Assembly (NCBI RefSeq): GCF_013166605.1
Contig: NZ_JABKKF010000001.1
Location: 310,001-374,000 of the forward strand
Source of the DNA: Xylanibacter muris
GTDB lineage: Bacteria > Bacteroidota > Bacteroidia > Bacteroidales > Bacteroidaceae
Direction of reading: 5' to 3'
Length of the DNA stretch: 64,000 nt
Position 1 is the stretch's first letter; the number at the start of each line of letters is the position of its first letter. The position numbers and the translations under genes are program-made. The notes beneath the pieces are model-generated. The model saw only the letters and a list, made by a program, of their open reading frames with translations. It was not told the DNA's origin and did no database searches. This document shows, piece by piece, positions 1 to 8,054 of the stretch.

Positions 1-559
1 TGCTGAACGTCACACCCGCACCGAACTGCAGACCGCAGTCGAAGCGCTTGTATCCTGCGCAGTCTTCGTCATCATAGCTTCCGAAGAAGTCATCTTCGGT
101 GCTTCTACCGTTGTATTCGTATTTCACCTTTCCGCCTATACCGTATGCGAAATACGGACCTGCATTTATTTGAAGCTGGATAGCATCGCTGAAGTTATAG
201 CGGTAAGAGGCAAGAATAGGAATCTCAAGATACATAGGTTTTGCTGTTTCCTTTTCCTCATCATCGAACTTGTAGCCCTTGTTCTGGAAGAACAGACCTG
301 ATTGGATGTAGAGGCTCTGCATCAAGGGGATGTCTGCTATTACGCCTACATGGAATGACGTGCGGCTTTCCGGAGATGCTGAAACTCCGTCCTCTGAGGC
401 AGACATGTTCGCCATGTTCAGTCCTGCGCGGATACCGAATGTTATTCCCTGGTCGGCCTTCTCGGTTGAGAAGAATGACGATGATGAACTGCTGGCACGC
501 TGTGCCGATGCAGTAAGTGAGCATACTGCACATACTGCAATCAATAAGATTTTTTTCAT
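1..559 (-). CDS. outer-membrane beta-barrel protein (PorT/OmpW-like), partial
   Basis: The gene starts at 559 and runs off the left edge, so only about 186 N-terminal residues are seen. It opens with a clear signal peptide (MKKILLIAVCAVCSLTASAQ) and a Ser-rich linker. Alternating barrel-type strands follow, with phrases such as FGIRAGLNMANMS, LYIQSGLFFQNKGYKF and YLEIPILASYRYNF, which are typical of the PorT/outer-membrane beta-barrel family of Bacteroidetes. Such proteins sit in the outer membrane, and most have no known ligand. It begins 37 nt after the stop of the TolB-like gene, so the two are probably cotranscribed. The family call is firm but the function is unknown. Confidence 0.8.
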   Translation of the reverse strand, partial: MKKILLIAVCAVCSLTASAQRASSSSSSFFSTEKADQGITFGIRAGLNMANMSASEDGVSASPESRTSFHVGVIADIPLMQSLYIQSGLFFQNKGYKFDDEEKETAKPMYLEIPILASYRYNFSDAIQLQINAGPYFAYGIGGKVKYEYNGRSTEDDFFGSYDDEDCAGYKRFDCGLQFGAGVTFS

Positions 560-596
560 TTTTGTTGATTGATTTAATTAATAATTTATAAAAGGA

Positions 597-1619
597 TTAT
601 AGGTTGAAATCCATTCTCCACACGTTGTATATTCTGTCGGCGGAGCCGCGTTGCGACAGGAAGAAAATGCTTCGTCCGTCAGGCGACCATATAGGCGAAA
701 GGTCGTTTCCCGGGTGATATGTCAGCTGGGTGAGCTGGGTACCGTCGGTGCGTACGGCAAATATGTCAGTATTGTCTAATCCTTCCTTTTCCGATTTGCT
801 GCTGCCTGTTATCAGAAGCCATTTCCCGTCCGGTGACAGTTGTGGGGTGGTGAAGCTTTTTCCTGGTTGTGTGAGTATCACTTCCTCAACGCCTGTTTCA
901 AAGTTTATTCTCCATATCTCACTTTCATTCTTGTCGGTGAACCGTGCGCAGTATATAGTGTTTTTGTTTTCGGGAATAAGGCATGCCGTCATACCGCGTG
1001 AGTAGTTGGAGAAAAGATTGGTTTTACGGTCGTAGCTCCACAGACTGTAACTGGAGCGTCCTTCTCCTCGGTGGAAGAATATAGTGTTCCCGTCTTTGCT
1101 GATCACTCCACCGTAGTCATTGTCGCTGCCGTTTGAAACCTGTCTTACCACCGTGCCTTGGTTTGCGTCCACGAGATATATGCCCTGATGCCCGCCTCTT
1201 ATTTCCGTGAAGCAAAGCGTGTTGCCGTCGGGGCTCCATGAGAATCCCTGGACGTTGGTGCGGAATGTGCGCTGGATGCTGGCCCCGCCTTTCGCCGCAC
1301 TTTTAATCATCACGTTTGTGGTTTTGTTCTTCTCATTTATATAGCCTATCCGTTTGCCGTCGGGCGATATGGCAATCTGTGGTATCACCCACCAGTCAAG
1401 CACGCTCGTTTTCTTTGCTCCGAAGATGCTTGATGCCTTTGATACGAGTCCTCCGTTATAATCGGCCACATTGTCGGCGTCTTCGGTTATCTTCTCAAAC
1501 TTCACACCGCCTTCTTCGGGAACGAAAACCACTGAATAGTCGAATTTGACTTTCTTTGCTCCGGAACCGGATGTCATGACCATGAGCGCCATGGTCGTAA
1601 AAAACAATTTTTTCATCAT
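597..1619 (-). CDS. TolB-like WD40/PD40 beta-propeller protein, exported
   Basis: The product is about 340 residues. I chose the start at 1619 (MMKKLFFTTMALMVM) because it begins a signal peptide. The open frame extends 50 codons upstream but that stretch is not protein-like. The mature part carries repeated propeller signatures (ISPDGKRIGYIN, WSPDGNTLCFTE, ISKDGNTIFFHR, LSPDGKWLLITG, WSPDGRSIFFLSQRG), the PD40/TolB type, which would make a six-bladed propeller in the periplasm. No catalytic domain is fused to it. The next gene down is an outer-membrane barrel, so a role as a periplasmic partner of that barrel is possible but only inferred. Confidence 0.8.
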   Translation of the reverse strand: MMKKLFFTTMALMVMTSGSGAKKVKFDYSVVFVPEEGGVKFEKITEDADNVADYNGGLVSKASSIFGAKKTSVLDWWVIPQIAISPDGKRIGYINEKNKTTNVMIKSAAKGGASIQRTFRTNVQGFSWSPDGNTLCFTEIRGGHQGIYLVDANQGTVVRQVSNGSDNDYGGVISKDGNTIFFHRGEGRSSYSLWSYDRKTNLFSNYSRGMTACLIPENKNTIYCARFTDKNESEIWRINFETGVEEVILTQPGKSFTTPQLSPDGKWLLITGSSKSEKEGLDNTDIFAVRTDGTQLTQLTYHPGNDLSPIWSPDGRSIFFLSQRGSADRIYNVWRMDFNL

Positions 1620-2096
1620 CTTTCCTATTGTTTGTTTATAAATAAAATGCGTATTATCATTGCTTCCGCCGCATGCCAAGGTAGCGCATGCGTAACAATA
1701 TGACGGGCATCTGACACATTGAAGTGGCAATTGCCGCGTCATACAGGTGTGGGTATACAGTAATGACATGCCAGTGCTATACAGGCGTCATACTTGCATA
1801 CTCATAGAAAAAACCTTTCATAATTGGCCGTTATTTAGGGGTTCTCTCTTGCAATATAAACACAGTGAGGCAAAAAAGAGGAGCGTATTCTTCCCAATTT
1901 CCTTATCGCCCCAAGGGAACGGCCAAGCACCCTGCATAAGATAAAAATAAAAGGAGAATACGCCCGAATATAGGCGCATCTAATCCCTTTATTCTCTTAT
2001 GCTTCTCAATCATTGGCCGTTTTTGAGACGAGAATCAAGTTCATAAACACGTATTTCACTCAAATGCTCATTATTCATCCCGCAGAATGAACGATG

Positions 2097-2104
2097 CAAA
2101 GATA
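2097..2104 (-). promoter_or_regulatory. Bacteroidetes -7 box (TATCTTTG)
   Basis: The - strand reads TATCTTTGCATCG, a good match to the TAnnTTTG element of the Bacteroidetes primary sigma factor. No clear TTG lies 19-21 nt upstream. A transcript from here would carry about 470 nt of leader before the TolB-like gene, or could be a separate small RNA. Confidence 0.5.
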
Positions 2105-2294
2105 CTCATTTTTTTTTATTAAATTTAAAAAACGGCTATAATTTTGTGTTTGTTCCTCATGTAAAAGTATTTTCAATGAATGAAGATTCGGTTTATTCAT
2201 CCTGCTGTCGCCGCATATCCGGGCTTTGCGGAAAATCCGTTGTGGCAGTCTGCCGTGTGCCGGGCATGTGCCCGGACATCTGGTGATATGCGAC

Positions 2295-2351
2295 AACAAG
2301 CAAAAAAGGGATAAATGTCCGAAATTGGAATTTATCCCTTTTTTGCTTGTT
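2295..2351 (-). terminator. perfect 21-bp hairpin after the LRR gene
   Basis: Arms 2295-2315 and 2331-2351 are exact reverse complements with a 15-nt loop. Each arm holds a run of six A or T next to GGGATAAA/TTTATCCC. It lies 27 nt past the stop of the LRR gene, so it is probably its terminator. The A/T runs on both arms would let it work in either direction. Confidence 0.7.
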
Positions 2352-2378
2352 CACTTTTGTGATGCACAGAACGGACCG

Positions 2379-4499
2379 TTATTTAATATATGCCTTTACA
2401 GCCTTGCCGTCCTTGTGTATTACGTATATGCCTGGAGTAATATCTTCCTCAGCTACTCTCACACCCTGGAGATTATAGTATTTGACAGGTGTCTTGATAC
2501 CGTTGCTTTCGATTTTGTCAACTCCGGATGTATTGACAGGCTCTATCTTTGCGAATATTTTCCAACCGGTTGCCGTCTTGTAGTCTTCAACGGATGTTTC
2601 CGGAACATATAGTGTGGCAGTTGCACAGTCTTCAAAAACATCGTCAGACAGACATGTCGGAGGAATGGTATTAAGGGATTTTATCTCTTTGAGACCGGTA
2701 CAAGCATAGAATCCCATAAGCTCAACAGATTTTATTGTAGAGGGAAGCGTTATTGTTTCAAGGGCCGTACAACCGCTGAATGCCATCATTCCGATTCTCT
2801 CGATGCCTTCAGCCAAGTTTACAGACTTAAGGTTCTTGCAACCGTAGAACATGCTTCTTCCAAGTGACTTTATAGATCCGGGGACACTTATTTCTGTCAG
2901 ATTCTCACATCCCCAGAAAGAAGAGCCTGTGCTTTCCACACCCTCGGGTATTATTACTGTTGTCAGGCTTACACAGTTGGCCATGGCCTGGTCGCCGAGT
3001 TCCTTAAGCGTTGAGGGCAGGGTGATGCTTGTCAAGGATTTAAATCCATAGAATGCGCGGCCTATTTTTGTCACGCCCTCCGGAACGACTATTTCTGTCG
3101 TTTCTGTTCCGTTGATATATACTTTGCCCCATTTGCTGGTGCTTGTCGGGAACACGTTGTAAAGAGGGTTGGCGTTGCCGTTATAGAACTCTATCGCGCA
3201 CCATGCCTCAAGGTTCTCGATATAGAGGGATTTCAGATTTGCCAGATTGCGGAACGCGTCATTTCCGACAGTCTTGATTGATGCCGGGATATGTATTTCT
3301 GTAATGGCCCTGTTTGCATAGAATGCTCTTTCCATAATAGCCGTCACGGTATATGTGTTGCCGTTTGCTTCGATAGAAGCCGGGATGTCAATCTCCTTCA
3401 TGTTGCCGAGGCATCCTGTGACGGTGGCCGTCTTTGTGTCATTGTCAAGGTCGTAAGTGATTCCGTTCACTGTCGCTGTTGTAGCATCTGCATACGGATC
3501 GTCCGTTGTCGGCTGTGTAAAGATGTTGTAGTCGAGGCTTATTTGGAAGCCGGACATTGTAAATCCTCTGTAAGAGCCGGCTCCGTTGGTGTCATAACCG
3601 ATGAATACGTCAGTTTGGGCCTTGACGGTGGAAGAGTTGTCTGTGGCCGTGATGGTGAATGCAGGGTTGCGTGTAAGGCCTTCGGCTGTTCTGTTGAACA
3701 TATAATAAACGTTCTTTATGTTACTTCCGTTTGTCGCCATGTTATGGCCTATAGGCTGCTCTGACTGTATTGTAGCGGTCTTGGATGTTGCGTTGAATGC
3801 CATCGGCACATTATAGAAATATCCGGCTGTAAGCGGGGTGTTGATGCCTACGATGCTGATCTTGTCATCTGCCGTTTTTGTGGCCAGCAACGGAAACTGA
3901 TATGTATTTTCTTCCAGCTGGAATGTCATTTTTGCATTGGCCTCGTTGCCGTCGATATCGAGCATAAGGATAAGGCCGCCCTGCTGTCCCTCATATACCA
4001 CTGTTCCGTAGACACCGTAGTTGAAAGTGACTTTGTTGCCGTCTACGGTTCCGATGATGGGGTCGTCTGAATAGCCGTCGCTTGCAGCCGCATGTATGGT
4101 GATGTCTCCGTAAGTGTTGCTTTTGCCTATGACCACACCGGTAGGTATTGTTATTGTTCCGGTGGAAGCGTCGTATGATGCCTTTACATTATATCCCTCG
4201 GCGAATCCCTCGAGTATGATTCCCTCACCGTCTGCAACGACATTGAAAAATCCGTTGAATTTGTCTTCCTGGTCGTTATATACAGTAATGAAACTCTTGC
4301 CGGTAATGCTTTCCGGGGCATTTCCGGCAGCTTTGGCGTTTGTTTTGAAGGCAAGTCTCTTCCCTGCCTTTTTCAGGACAGCCGGTTTGAGCTGTTGATG
4401 TCTTTCCTGCCTAAGTTGGCTGAAGTTCTTGATGTCTGTTGCTGCAGTGACAGAAAGTGTGAGTACAGCAAGTAGAGCAAGCGTAAAAATCTTTTTCAT
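2379..4499 (-). CDS. BspA-like leucine-rich repeat surface protein with sorting tail
   Basis: The protein has 706 residues and begins with a signal peptide (MKKIFTLALLAVLTLSVTAA). Residues about 30-340 form a beta-rich region without a recognised fold. From about 350 to 640 there are LRR_5/BspA-type repeats (IPASIKTVGNDAFRNLANLKSLYI, ITLPSTLKELGDQAMANC and similar), each about 23 residues. The last 50 residues (YYNLQGVRVAEEDITPGIYV) form a type IX-like sorting tail, which predicts cell-surface location. LRR_5 proteins of this kind bind host or bacterial surfaces in several oral and gut species; the ligand here is unknown. It appears monocistronic, with its own promoter and terminator. Confidence 0.85.
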   Translation of the reverse strand: MKKIFTLALLAVLTLSVTAATDIKNFSQLRQERHQQLKPAVLKKAGKRLAFKTNAKAAGNAPESITGKSFITVYNDQEDKFNGFFNVVADGEGIILEGFAEGYNVKASYDASTGTITIPTGVVIGKSNTYGDITIHAAASDGYSDDPIIGTVDGNKVTFNYGVYGTVVYEGQQGGLILMLDIDGNEANAKMTFQLEENTYQFPLLATKTADDKISIVGINTPLTAGYFYNVPMAFNATSKTATIQSEQPIGHNMATNGSNIKNVYYMFNRTAEGLTRNPAFTITATDNSSTVKAQTDVFIGYDTNGAGSYRGFTMSGFQISLDYNIFTQPTTDDPYADATTATVNGITYDLDNDTKTATVTGCLGNMKEIDIPASIEANGNTYTVTAIMERAFYANRAITEIHIPASIKTVGNDAFRNLANLKSLYIENLEAWCAIEFYNGNANPLYNVFPTSTSKWGKVYINGTETTEIVVPEGVTKIGRAFYGFKSLTSITLPSTLKELGDQAMANCVSLTTVIIPEGVESTGSSFWGCENLTEISVPGSIKSLGRSMFYGCKNLKSVNLAEGIERIGMMAFSGCTALETITLPSTIKSVELMGFYACTGLKEIKSLNTIPPTCLSDDVFEDCATATLYVPETSVEDYKTATGWKIFAKIEPVNTSGVDKIESNGIKTPVKYYNLQGVRVAEEDITPGIYVIHKDGKAVKAYIK

Positions 4500-4647
4500 G
4501 CGCTATTTTAAATATGTTAAATTCGCAGCATTATATATTTATTTAAGGCATTGCGGGTGAAAAACAAAGTGTTTCTTAAACCGTTCCGCCATGAACATAT
4601 ATGTATTGTGCTGCGATAAAACAATACAATATGTTACTTTTTCGCTG

Positions 4648-4676
4648 CAAAAGTACTGTTTTTATTTTATTAACAA
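4648..4676 (-). promoter_or_regulatory. promoter of the LRR surface protein gene
   Basis: On the - strand TTG (4676-4674) lies 18 nt before TACTTTTG (4655-4648), the Bacteroidetes promoter form. The expected start is near 4641, leaving a leader of about 140 nt. Confidence 0.55.
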
Positions 4677-4834
4677 GTAATATTAAGTGTTGAAAATACA
4701 ATTTTGTTGGCTAATTTTAACATTCTCGTCATGCCGTAGGGTTAATCTGCCGTATAATGTATACGGTGGCATATAATAGGTGTTTACATCTGCAAATATG
4801 ACACAATGAGAAAGCAAATAATACATTAGATTCT

Positions 4835-4881
4835 CATCCACGAGTATGGACGCGCCAAAGGCGCGTCCATACTCGTGGATG
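4835..4881. repeat. perfect 22-bp inverted repeat, 3-nt loop
   Basis: Arms 4835-4856 and 4860-4881 are exact complements separated by AAA, with GGCGCG at the tip. There is no T run next to it and the nearest gene ends are far away, so it is not an ordinary terminator. It adjoins the dispersed repeat at 4908-4952 and may be part of the same element. Confidence 0.75.
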
Positions 4882-4907
4882 GGCATTCTCGTTTACAGTC
4901 AGGTGTT

Positions 4908-4952
4908 TCTGCCGAATCCTGTCCCAAGTAGGGACATCGCTTTGCGATGTGT
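4908..4952. repeat. dispersed repeat, copy 1
   Basis: This 45-nt block matches 53121-53165 at 42 of 45 positions by direct comparison. The core is GTAGGGACATCGCTTTGCGA. A further partial copy of the core (AAAGCGATGTGTAC) lies at about 5008. It contains short self-complementary parts (CATCGC TTT GCGATG). Both copies are intergenic. Confidence 0.75.
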
Positions 4953-5221
4953 ACGGTGTGTATAATGAATAAGTGTGGGGCGTTTACCGCCTGACACATG
5001 CCATGCCAAAGCGATGTGTACAATGTTTTATCAAACGTTGATGACATTGACATAAAAGTATTATTAAATATATTTGAATATTTCATATCGTGGAAAGGCG
5101 GATGAGTCTGAAAGATGAAGTCCCGTAAAGATTTTCCTTTACCATATAACCGTCACTGTGAGTGATTATGATATATGGCAAGGGATGTTGCGGATGCTGA
5201 TGGTGAACAGCATATTTAAGA

Positions 5222-5288
5222 AGTGTATTTAGGCTAAATACACAGTGTATGTAGCCTAAATACAGAGTGTATGTAGGCTATATACACT
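5222..5288. repeat. three tandem 22-23 bp imperfect palindromes
   Basis: Units are 5222-5243, 5244-5265 and 5266-5288. Each is a dyad: the first has GTGTATTT and AAATACAC around a 5-nt AGGCT centre, and the others keep the form AGTGTATGTAGSCTA. Head-to-tail palindromes could be a multi-site operator or a repeated small hairpin. The nearest genes are sufE (3' side) and the LRR gene (5' side, 720 bp away). Confidence 0.75.
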
Positions 5289-5370
5289 TTTAACATATAT
5301 TAGTGGCATGTATAAGGTGATGTATTCTCTGTGTGTGTCTTTGGTCTTTATGATAATCCGGGTAATATGG

Positions 5371-5411
5371 AAACGCACGCGGAATCCCAGAATGGGATTC
5401 CGCGTGCGTTT
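5371..5411 (-). terminator. 19-bp GC-rich hairpin after sufE
   Basis: Arms 5371-5389 and 5393-5411 are exact complements with loop GAA. It lies 31 nt past the sufE stop. Only a short T run (TTT) follows on the - strand, but the stem is strong, so a terminator is the simplest reading. Confidence 0.65.
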
Positions 5412-5442
5412 TCGTTATTGTAGCGTTTTTTCTTTTATTTGC

Positions 5443-5862
5443 TTAGTCTTTCATTTTGAAAGCCAGGGCATACATCCTTATTTGCTTTATCATGGCAAGC
5501 AGACCGTTGCTGCGTGTAGGGCTCAGATGCTCTTTCAGGCCTATTCTGTCGATGAAGTATAGGTCGGCATCGAGAATCTCGTCCGGTGTATGACCGCTGA
5601 TAACCCTTATGAGCAGTGCCACAATACCCTTTACTATGAGAGCGTCGCTCTCGGCAGTGAAATACAGCAGGCCGTCGGTGTAATCGGCCTGAAGCCATAC
5701 ACGGCTCTGGCATCCGTCTATGAGATTGCTTTCCGTCTTATATTTGTCGTCGAGCGGTGCCTGCTCGTTGCCTAAGTCTATAAGCAGCTGATATTTGTCC
5801 ATCCAGTCGGTGAGGTCGGAAAATTCCTCTATCACCTCGTCTTGTATTTCGTTTATGGTCAT
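5443..5862 (-). CDS. sufE: SufE-type sulfur acceptor protein
   Basis: This 139-residue cytoplasmic protein accepts persulfide sulfur from a cysteine desulfurase (SufS) and passes it to Fe-S cluster assembly. The family signature DGCQSRVW is present with the acceptor cysteine at residue 51, and the length is normal for SufE. The start codon overlaps the stop of the upstream U32 gene (ATGA), so the two are translationally coupled. No sufS or sufBCD lies in the window. Pairing with a U32 RNA-modifying protein fits, since those enzymes carry an iron-sulfur cluster, but that link is inferred. Confidence 0.9.
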   Translation of the reverse strand: MTINEIQDEVIEEFSDLTDWMDKYQLLIDLGNEQAPLDDKYKTESNLIDGCQSRVWLQADYTDGLLYFTAESDALIVKGIVALLIRVISGHTPDEILDADLYFIDRIGLKEHLSPTRSNGLLAMIKQIRMYALAFKMKD

Positions 5863-7145
5863 CTTTTATGTTGTTTTTTTTTGTTGTTTTCAGAATCGAT
5901 GCCGGTCTTTACAAGCTTGAACAGCTTGTCGCTCGGCCTCACTTTGCCCGGTACGGGTATCGAGACATGGCTTCCCTGCGGTGCTTTGCATACGGGGTCA
6001 AGCTCATAGCGTATCTCTGTGGCGTCGACATACATGACACCTGTTGTGGGGCCGGTTATAAGCAGTTTGTCACCGACCTCAAATTCCGCGGCGTCGACAG
6101 TGAACTCGGCCACTCCAAGTTTGCTGAAATACTTCACACCGCGGCCTATATATACCTTTTTCTCCGTGGCGCAGGAACCATAGTGTCTGTTCCACTCTCC
6201 TAATGTCTGTCCCTGATAATATCCGTCCCAGAATCCGCGGTTGAAAACCGTTGCCAGTCGTTTGTCCCATGCGTCTTTCACATCTTCGGTGAAAGTTCCG
6301 TCCAATACGCTTTGTATTGCCTCCCTGTAGCATTTCACGACAGTGTATACATACTCGGGGCCGCGTGCCCGTCCCTCTATTTTGAACACCCTCACACCGC
6401 TTCTCATCATCCTGTCTATGAAACGTATGGTCTTTAGGTCTTTGGGACTCATTATGTATTTGTTGTCTATTTCCAGCTCGTTGCCCGTCTCGCGGTCTGT
6501 CACGGTATATGACCGTCTGCATATCTGCACACATTCACCGCGATTGGCCGAGCGGCCGGTGTTTGCCAGGCTGAGATAGCATTTGCCGCTGATGGCCATG
6601 CATAATGCTCCATGGCAGAACATCTCTATTCTTATGAGCTTTCCGGAAGGTCCGCATATATTTTCCTCGCATATCTTGCCGTATATTTCCGCAACCTGCT
6701 CCATTTTCAGTTCCCGTGCCAACACGACCACGTCTGCAAACCGGGCGTAGAATTTCAATGCCTCGATGTTGCTTATGTTAAGCTGTGTGGACAGGTGTAC
6801 CTCCAGTCCGATGCTGTTGCAGTATGTCATTACGGCCACGTCGCTTGCTATCACGGCCGAGATGCCGGCGTTTTTGGCTGCGTCGGCGATTTCGCGCATA
6901 AGGGCGATATCCTCGTCATAAATTATTGTGTTGACGGTGAGGTATGTCTTTATGCCGTGCCTGTCGCATGTCTCTGCAATCTCGTGTAAATCGTCAACGG
7001 TGAATGTGCTTGCCGAGTGTGCGCGCATGTTCAGACGCTCTATGCCGAAATACACGGAGTCTGCTCCTGCCTGAATGGCTGCCTGCAGGCTTTCATGAGA
7101 GCCGACCGGAGCCATAATCTCAAAGTCTTTTATTGTATGTTCCAT
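5859..7145 (-). CDS. U32 family protein (TrhP/RlhA-type RNA hydroxylation factor)
   Basis: The product is about 428 residues. I set the start at 7145 (MEHTIKDFEIMAPVGS); the 18 codons before it in the open frame are not family-like, and the predicted transcript start is near 7222. The U32 signature region carries Cys at 177, 182, 189, 205 and 209 around NTGRSANRGEC, the cysteines that hold an Fe-S cluster in this family. Members once called collagenase-like peptidases act in prephenate-dependent hydroxylation of tRNA (TrhP) or 23S rRNA (RlhA). The size is nearer TrhP. I cannot say which RNA is the target. Confidence 0.85.
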   Translation of the reverse strand: MEHTIKDFEIMAPVGSHESLQAAIQAGADSVYFGIERLNMRAHSASTFTVDDLHEIAETCDRHGIKTYLTVNTIIYDEDIALMREIADAAKNAGISAVIASDVAVMTYCNSIGLEVHLSTQLNISNIEALKFYARFADVVVLARELKMEQVAEIYGKICEENICGPSGKLIRIEMFCHGALCMAISGKCYLSLANTGRSANRGECVQICRRSYTVTDRETGNELEIDNKYIMSPKDLKTIRFIDRMMRSGVRVFKIEGRARGPEYVYTVVKCYREAIQSVLDGTFTEDVKDAWDKRLATVFNRGFWDGYYQGQTLGEWNRHYGSCATEKKVYIGRGVKYFSKLGVAEFTVDAAEFEVGDKLLITGPTTGVMYVDATEIRYELDPVCKAPQGSHVSIPVPGKVRPSDKLFKLVKTGIDSENNKKKQHKR

Positions 7146-7228
7146 CGTTTTTATCTGTTGATGTGGGGATAATGCGTACGGAATCAGCATGACCGTCATA
7201 AATTGCTGAGGCGTAGCTTATCACGGTG

Positions 7229-7260
7229 CAAAGGTATAATAAATATCCATAATGACCAAA
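7229..7260 (-). promoter_or_regulatory. promoter of the U32-sufE operon
   Basis: On the - strand TTTG (7260-7257) lies 20 nt before TACCTTTG (7236-7229), a textbook Bacteroidetes promoter. The expected start is near 7222, giving a leader of about 77 nt. It diverges from the promoter at 7296-7326. Confidence 0.75.
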
Positions 7261-7295
7261 TGTTTTTATCTGCGGTTTATTTGTATGGTTTTCTT

Positions 7296-7326
7296 TTGGC
7301 TGTTTGTGGTATTTTAGGTATTTTTG
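7296..7326 (+). promoter_or_regulatory. promoter of the YhcH-GH31-GH3 gene group
   Basis: TTG at 7296-7298, then 20 nt, then TATTTTTG at 7319-7326. The expected start is near 7333, about 59 nt before the first gene. Confidence 0.7.
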
Positions 7327-7391
7327 CAAATCGTCAGATGCCGGCTGCAGCCGATATATACGGATACATCTAATCAAAACATAACATTATA

Positions 7392-8018
7392 ATGAAAAGA
7401 CAGATAACGCTTATTGCCATGATTATTTCTGTTGTCGTGGCTTTTGCACAGGGTGTTTATACAAAACCTTGCACAGACAAGGTGTTGGAAAAAAAAGCGG
7501 TGAAGTGGGTAAAGAGCGGAAAATGGCGCAACGGATTTAAGATGGCGGAGCCTCATCAGAGTGTCAATGCCGTGGAGTTTTACACACAGTATAAAAAGAA
7601 TCCCGCGCAATGGAAGGCTATGTTCAGGTGGCTTGCGTCCCATGACCTTCTTTCAATAGAGAAAGGAAAACATCCTATCGAGGGCACGAATCTTACAGTC
7701 AGCGTGGAAGACAGCGAGAACGGTGATTTGTCGAAGCGCAGAAGCGAGAGCCATTATGAACATATAGATTTTCAGTTTGTTGTCAGGGGAACAGAGCGTT
7801 TCGGCATAATAGACCATTCTACAAGCAAGCCCAACACCAAATACCGTCCTGACGTGATCCATTATGAATATGATAAGGACAAGGCTCTTTTCTATGACTC
7901 CACCCCGGACAGGTTCTTCATCTTCTTCCCCGACGACTGGCACATAGCAAAAGTGAGGACAGACAAGGATGACCAGAAGATAAGGGTTGTTGTGGTGAAG
8001 CTGGACTATGTGAAATAA
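7392..8018 (+). CDS. exported YhcH/YjgK/YiaL family protein
   Basis: The protein has 208 residues with a signal peptide (MKRQITLIAMIISVVVAFAQ). The remaining part matches the YhcH/YjgK/YiaL (DUF386) cupin-like family, with ESHYEHIDFQFV around residues 119-130 and the family ending FFPDDWHIAKV (His183). Family members bind metal and are tied to sugar or sialic-acid metabolism; most are cytoplasmic, so an exported form is a variant. It opens a run of four same-strand genes with gaps of 36-43 nt that includes GH31 and GH3 enzymes. A role in handling a released sugar, such as an anomer or isomer step, is inferred. Confidence 0.8.
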   Translation: MKRQITLIAMIISVVVAFAQGVYTKPCTDKVLEKKAVKWVKSGKWRNGFKMAEPHQSVNAVEFYTQYKKNPAQWKAMFRWLASHDLLSIEKGKHPIEGTNLTVSVEDSENGDLSKRRSESHYEHIDFQFVVRGTERFGIIDHSTSKPNTKYRPDVIHYEYDKDKALFYDSTPDRFFIFFPDDWHIAKVRTDKDDQKIRVVVVKLDYVK

Positions 8019-8054
8019 ATACCGTATGCAGTTATATATAAACCTCTTATAATC

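Larger units (their letters stand above)
1620..2378. other. gene-free region with putative long leader and repeat element
   Basis: No convincing protein gene is present. On the - strand a -7 box lies at 2097-2104, about 470 nt before the start at 1619. Between them is a stretch bounded by two direct copies of ATTGGCCGTT (about 1822 and 2009) with nested complementary segments inside: 1883-1891 with 1955-1963, 1903-1907 with 1940-1944, and 1914-1917 with 1930-1933. Short frames here, such as a 60-odd-codon + frame at 1747-1944, look like repeat-derived artefacts. Base content is AT-rich around 2105-2160. Confidence 0.5.
4500..5442. other. gene-free region with palindromes, dispersed repeat and dyad array
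   Basis: I see no supported gene in this 940-bp stretch. In order it holds the promoter of the LRR gene, a perfect 22-bp palindrome, a repeat whose second copy lies near 53.1 kb, three tandem 22-bp dyads and a terminator-like hairpin. The open frames here (for example - strand 4826-5086) overlap these repeats, have no signal peptide or domain, and are probably artefacts. Confidence 0.6.

Noticed and set aside
1747..1944. A 65-codon + strand frame in the TolB-like gene leader
   Set aside because: It lies within a repeat-bounded, self-complementary segment and shows no domain, and its start overlaps the region just upstream of the TolB-like gene.
4683..5086. Short - strand open frames in the 4.5-5.4 kb gap
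   Set aside because: They run through a palindrome and a dispersed repeat, lack signal peptides and domains, and resemble frames over the second copy at 53 kb, so they are more likely repeat artefacts.
5222..5288. Possible CRISPR array
   Set aside because: The units are contiguous palindromes with no spacers and no cas genes are present.
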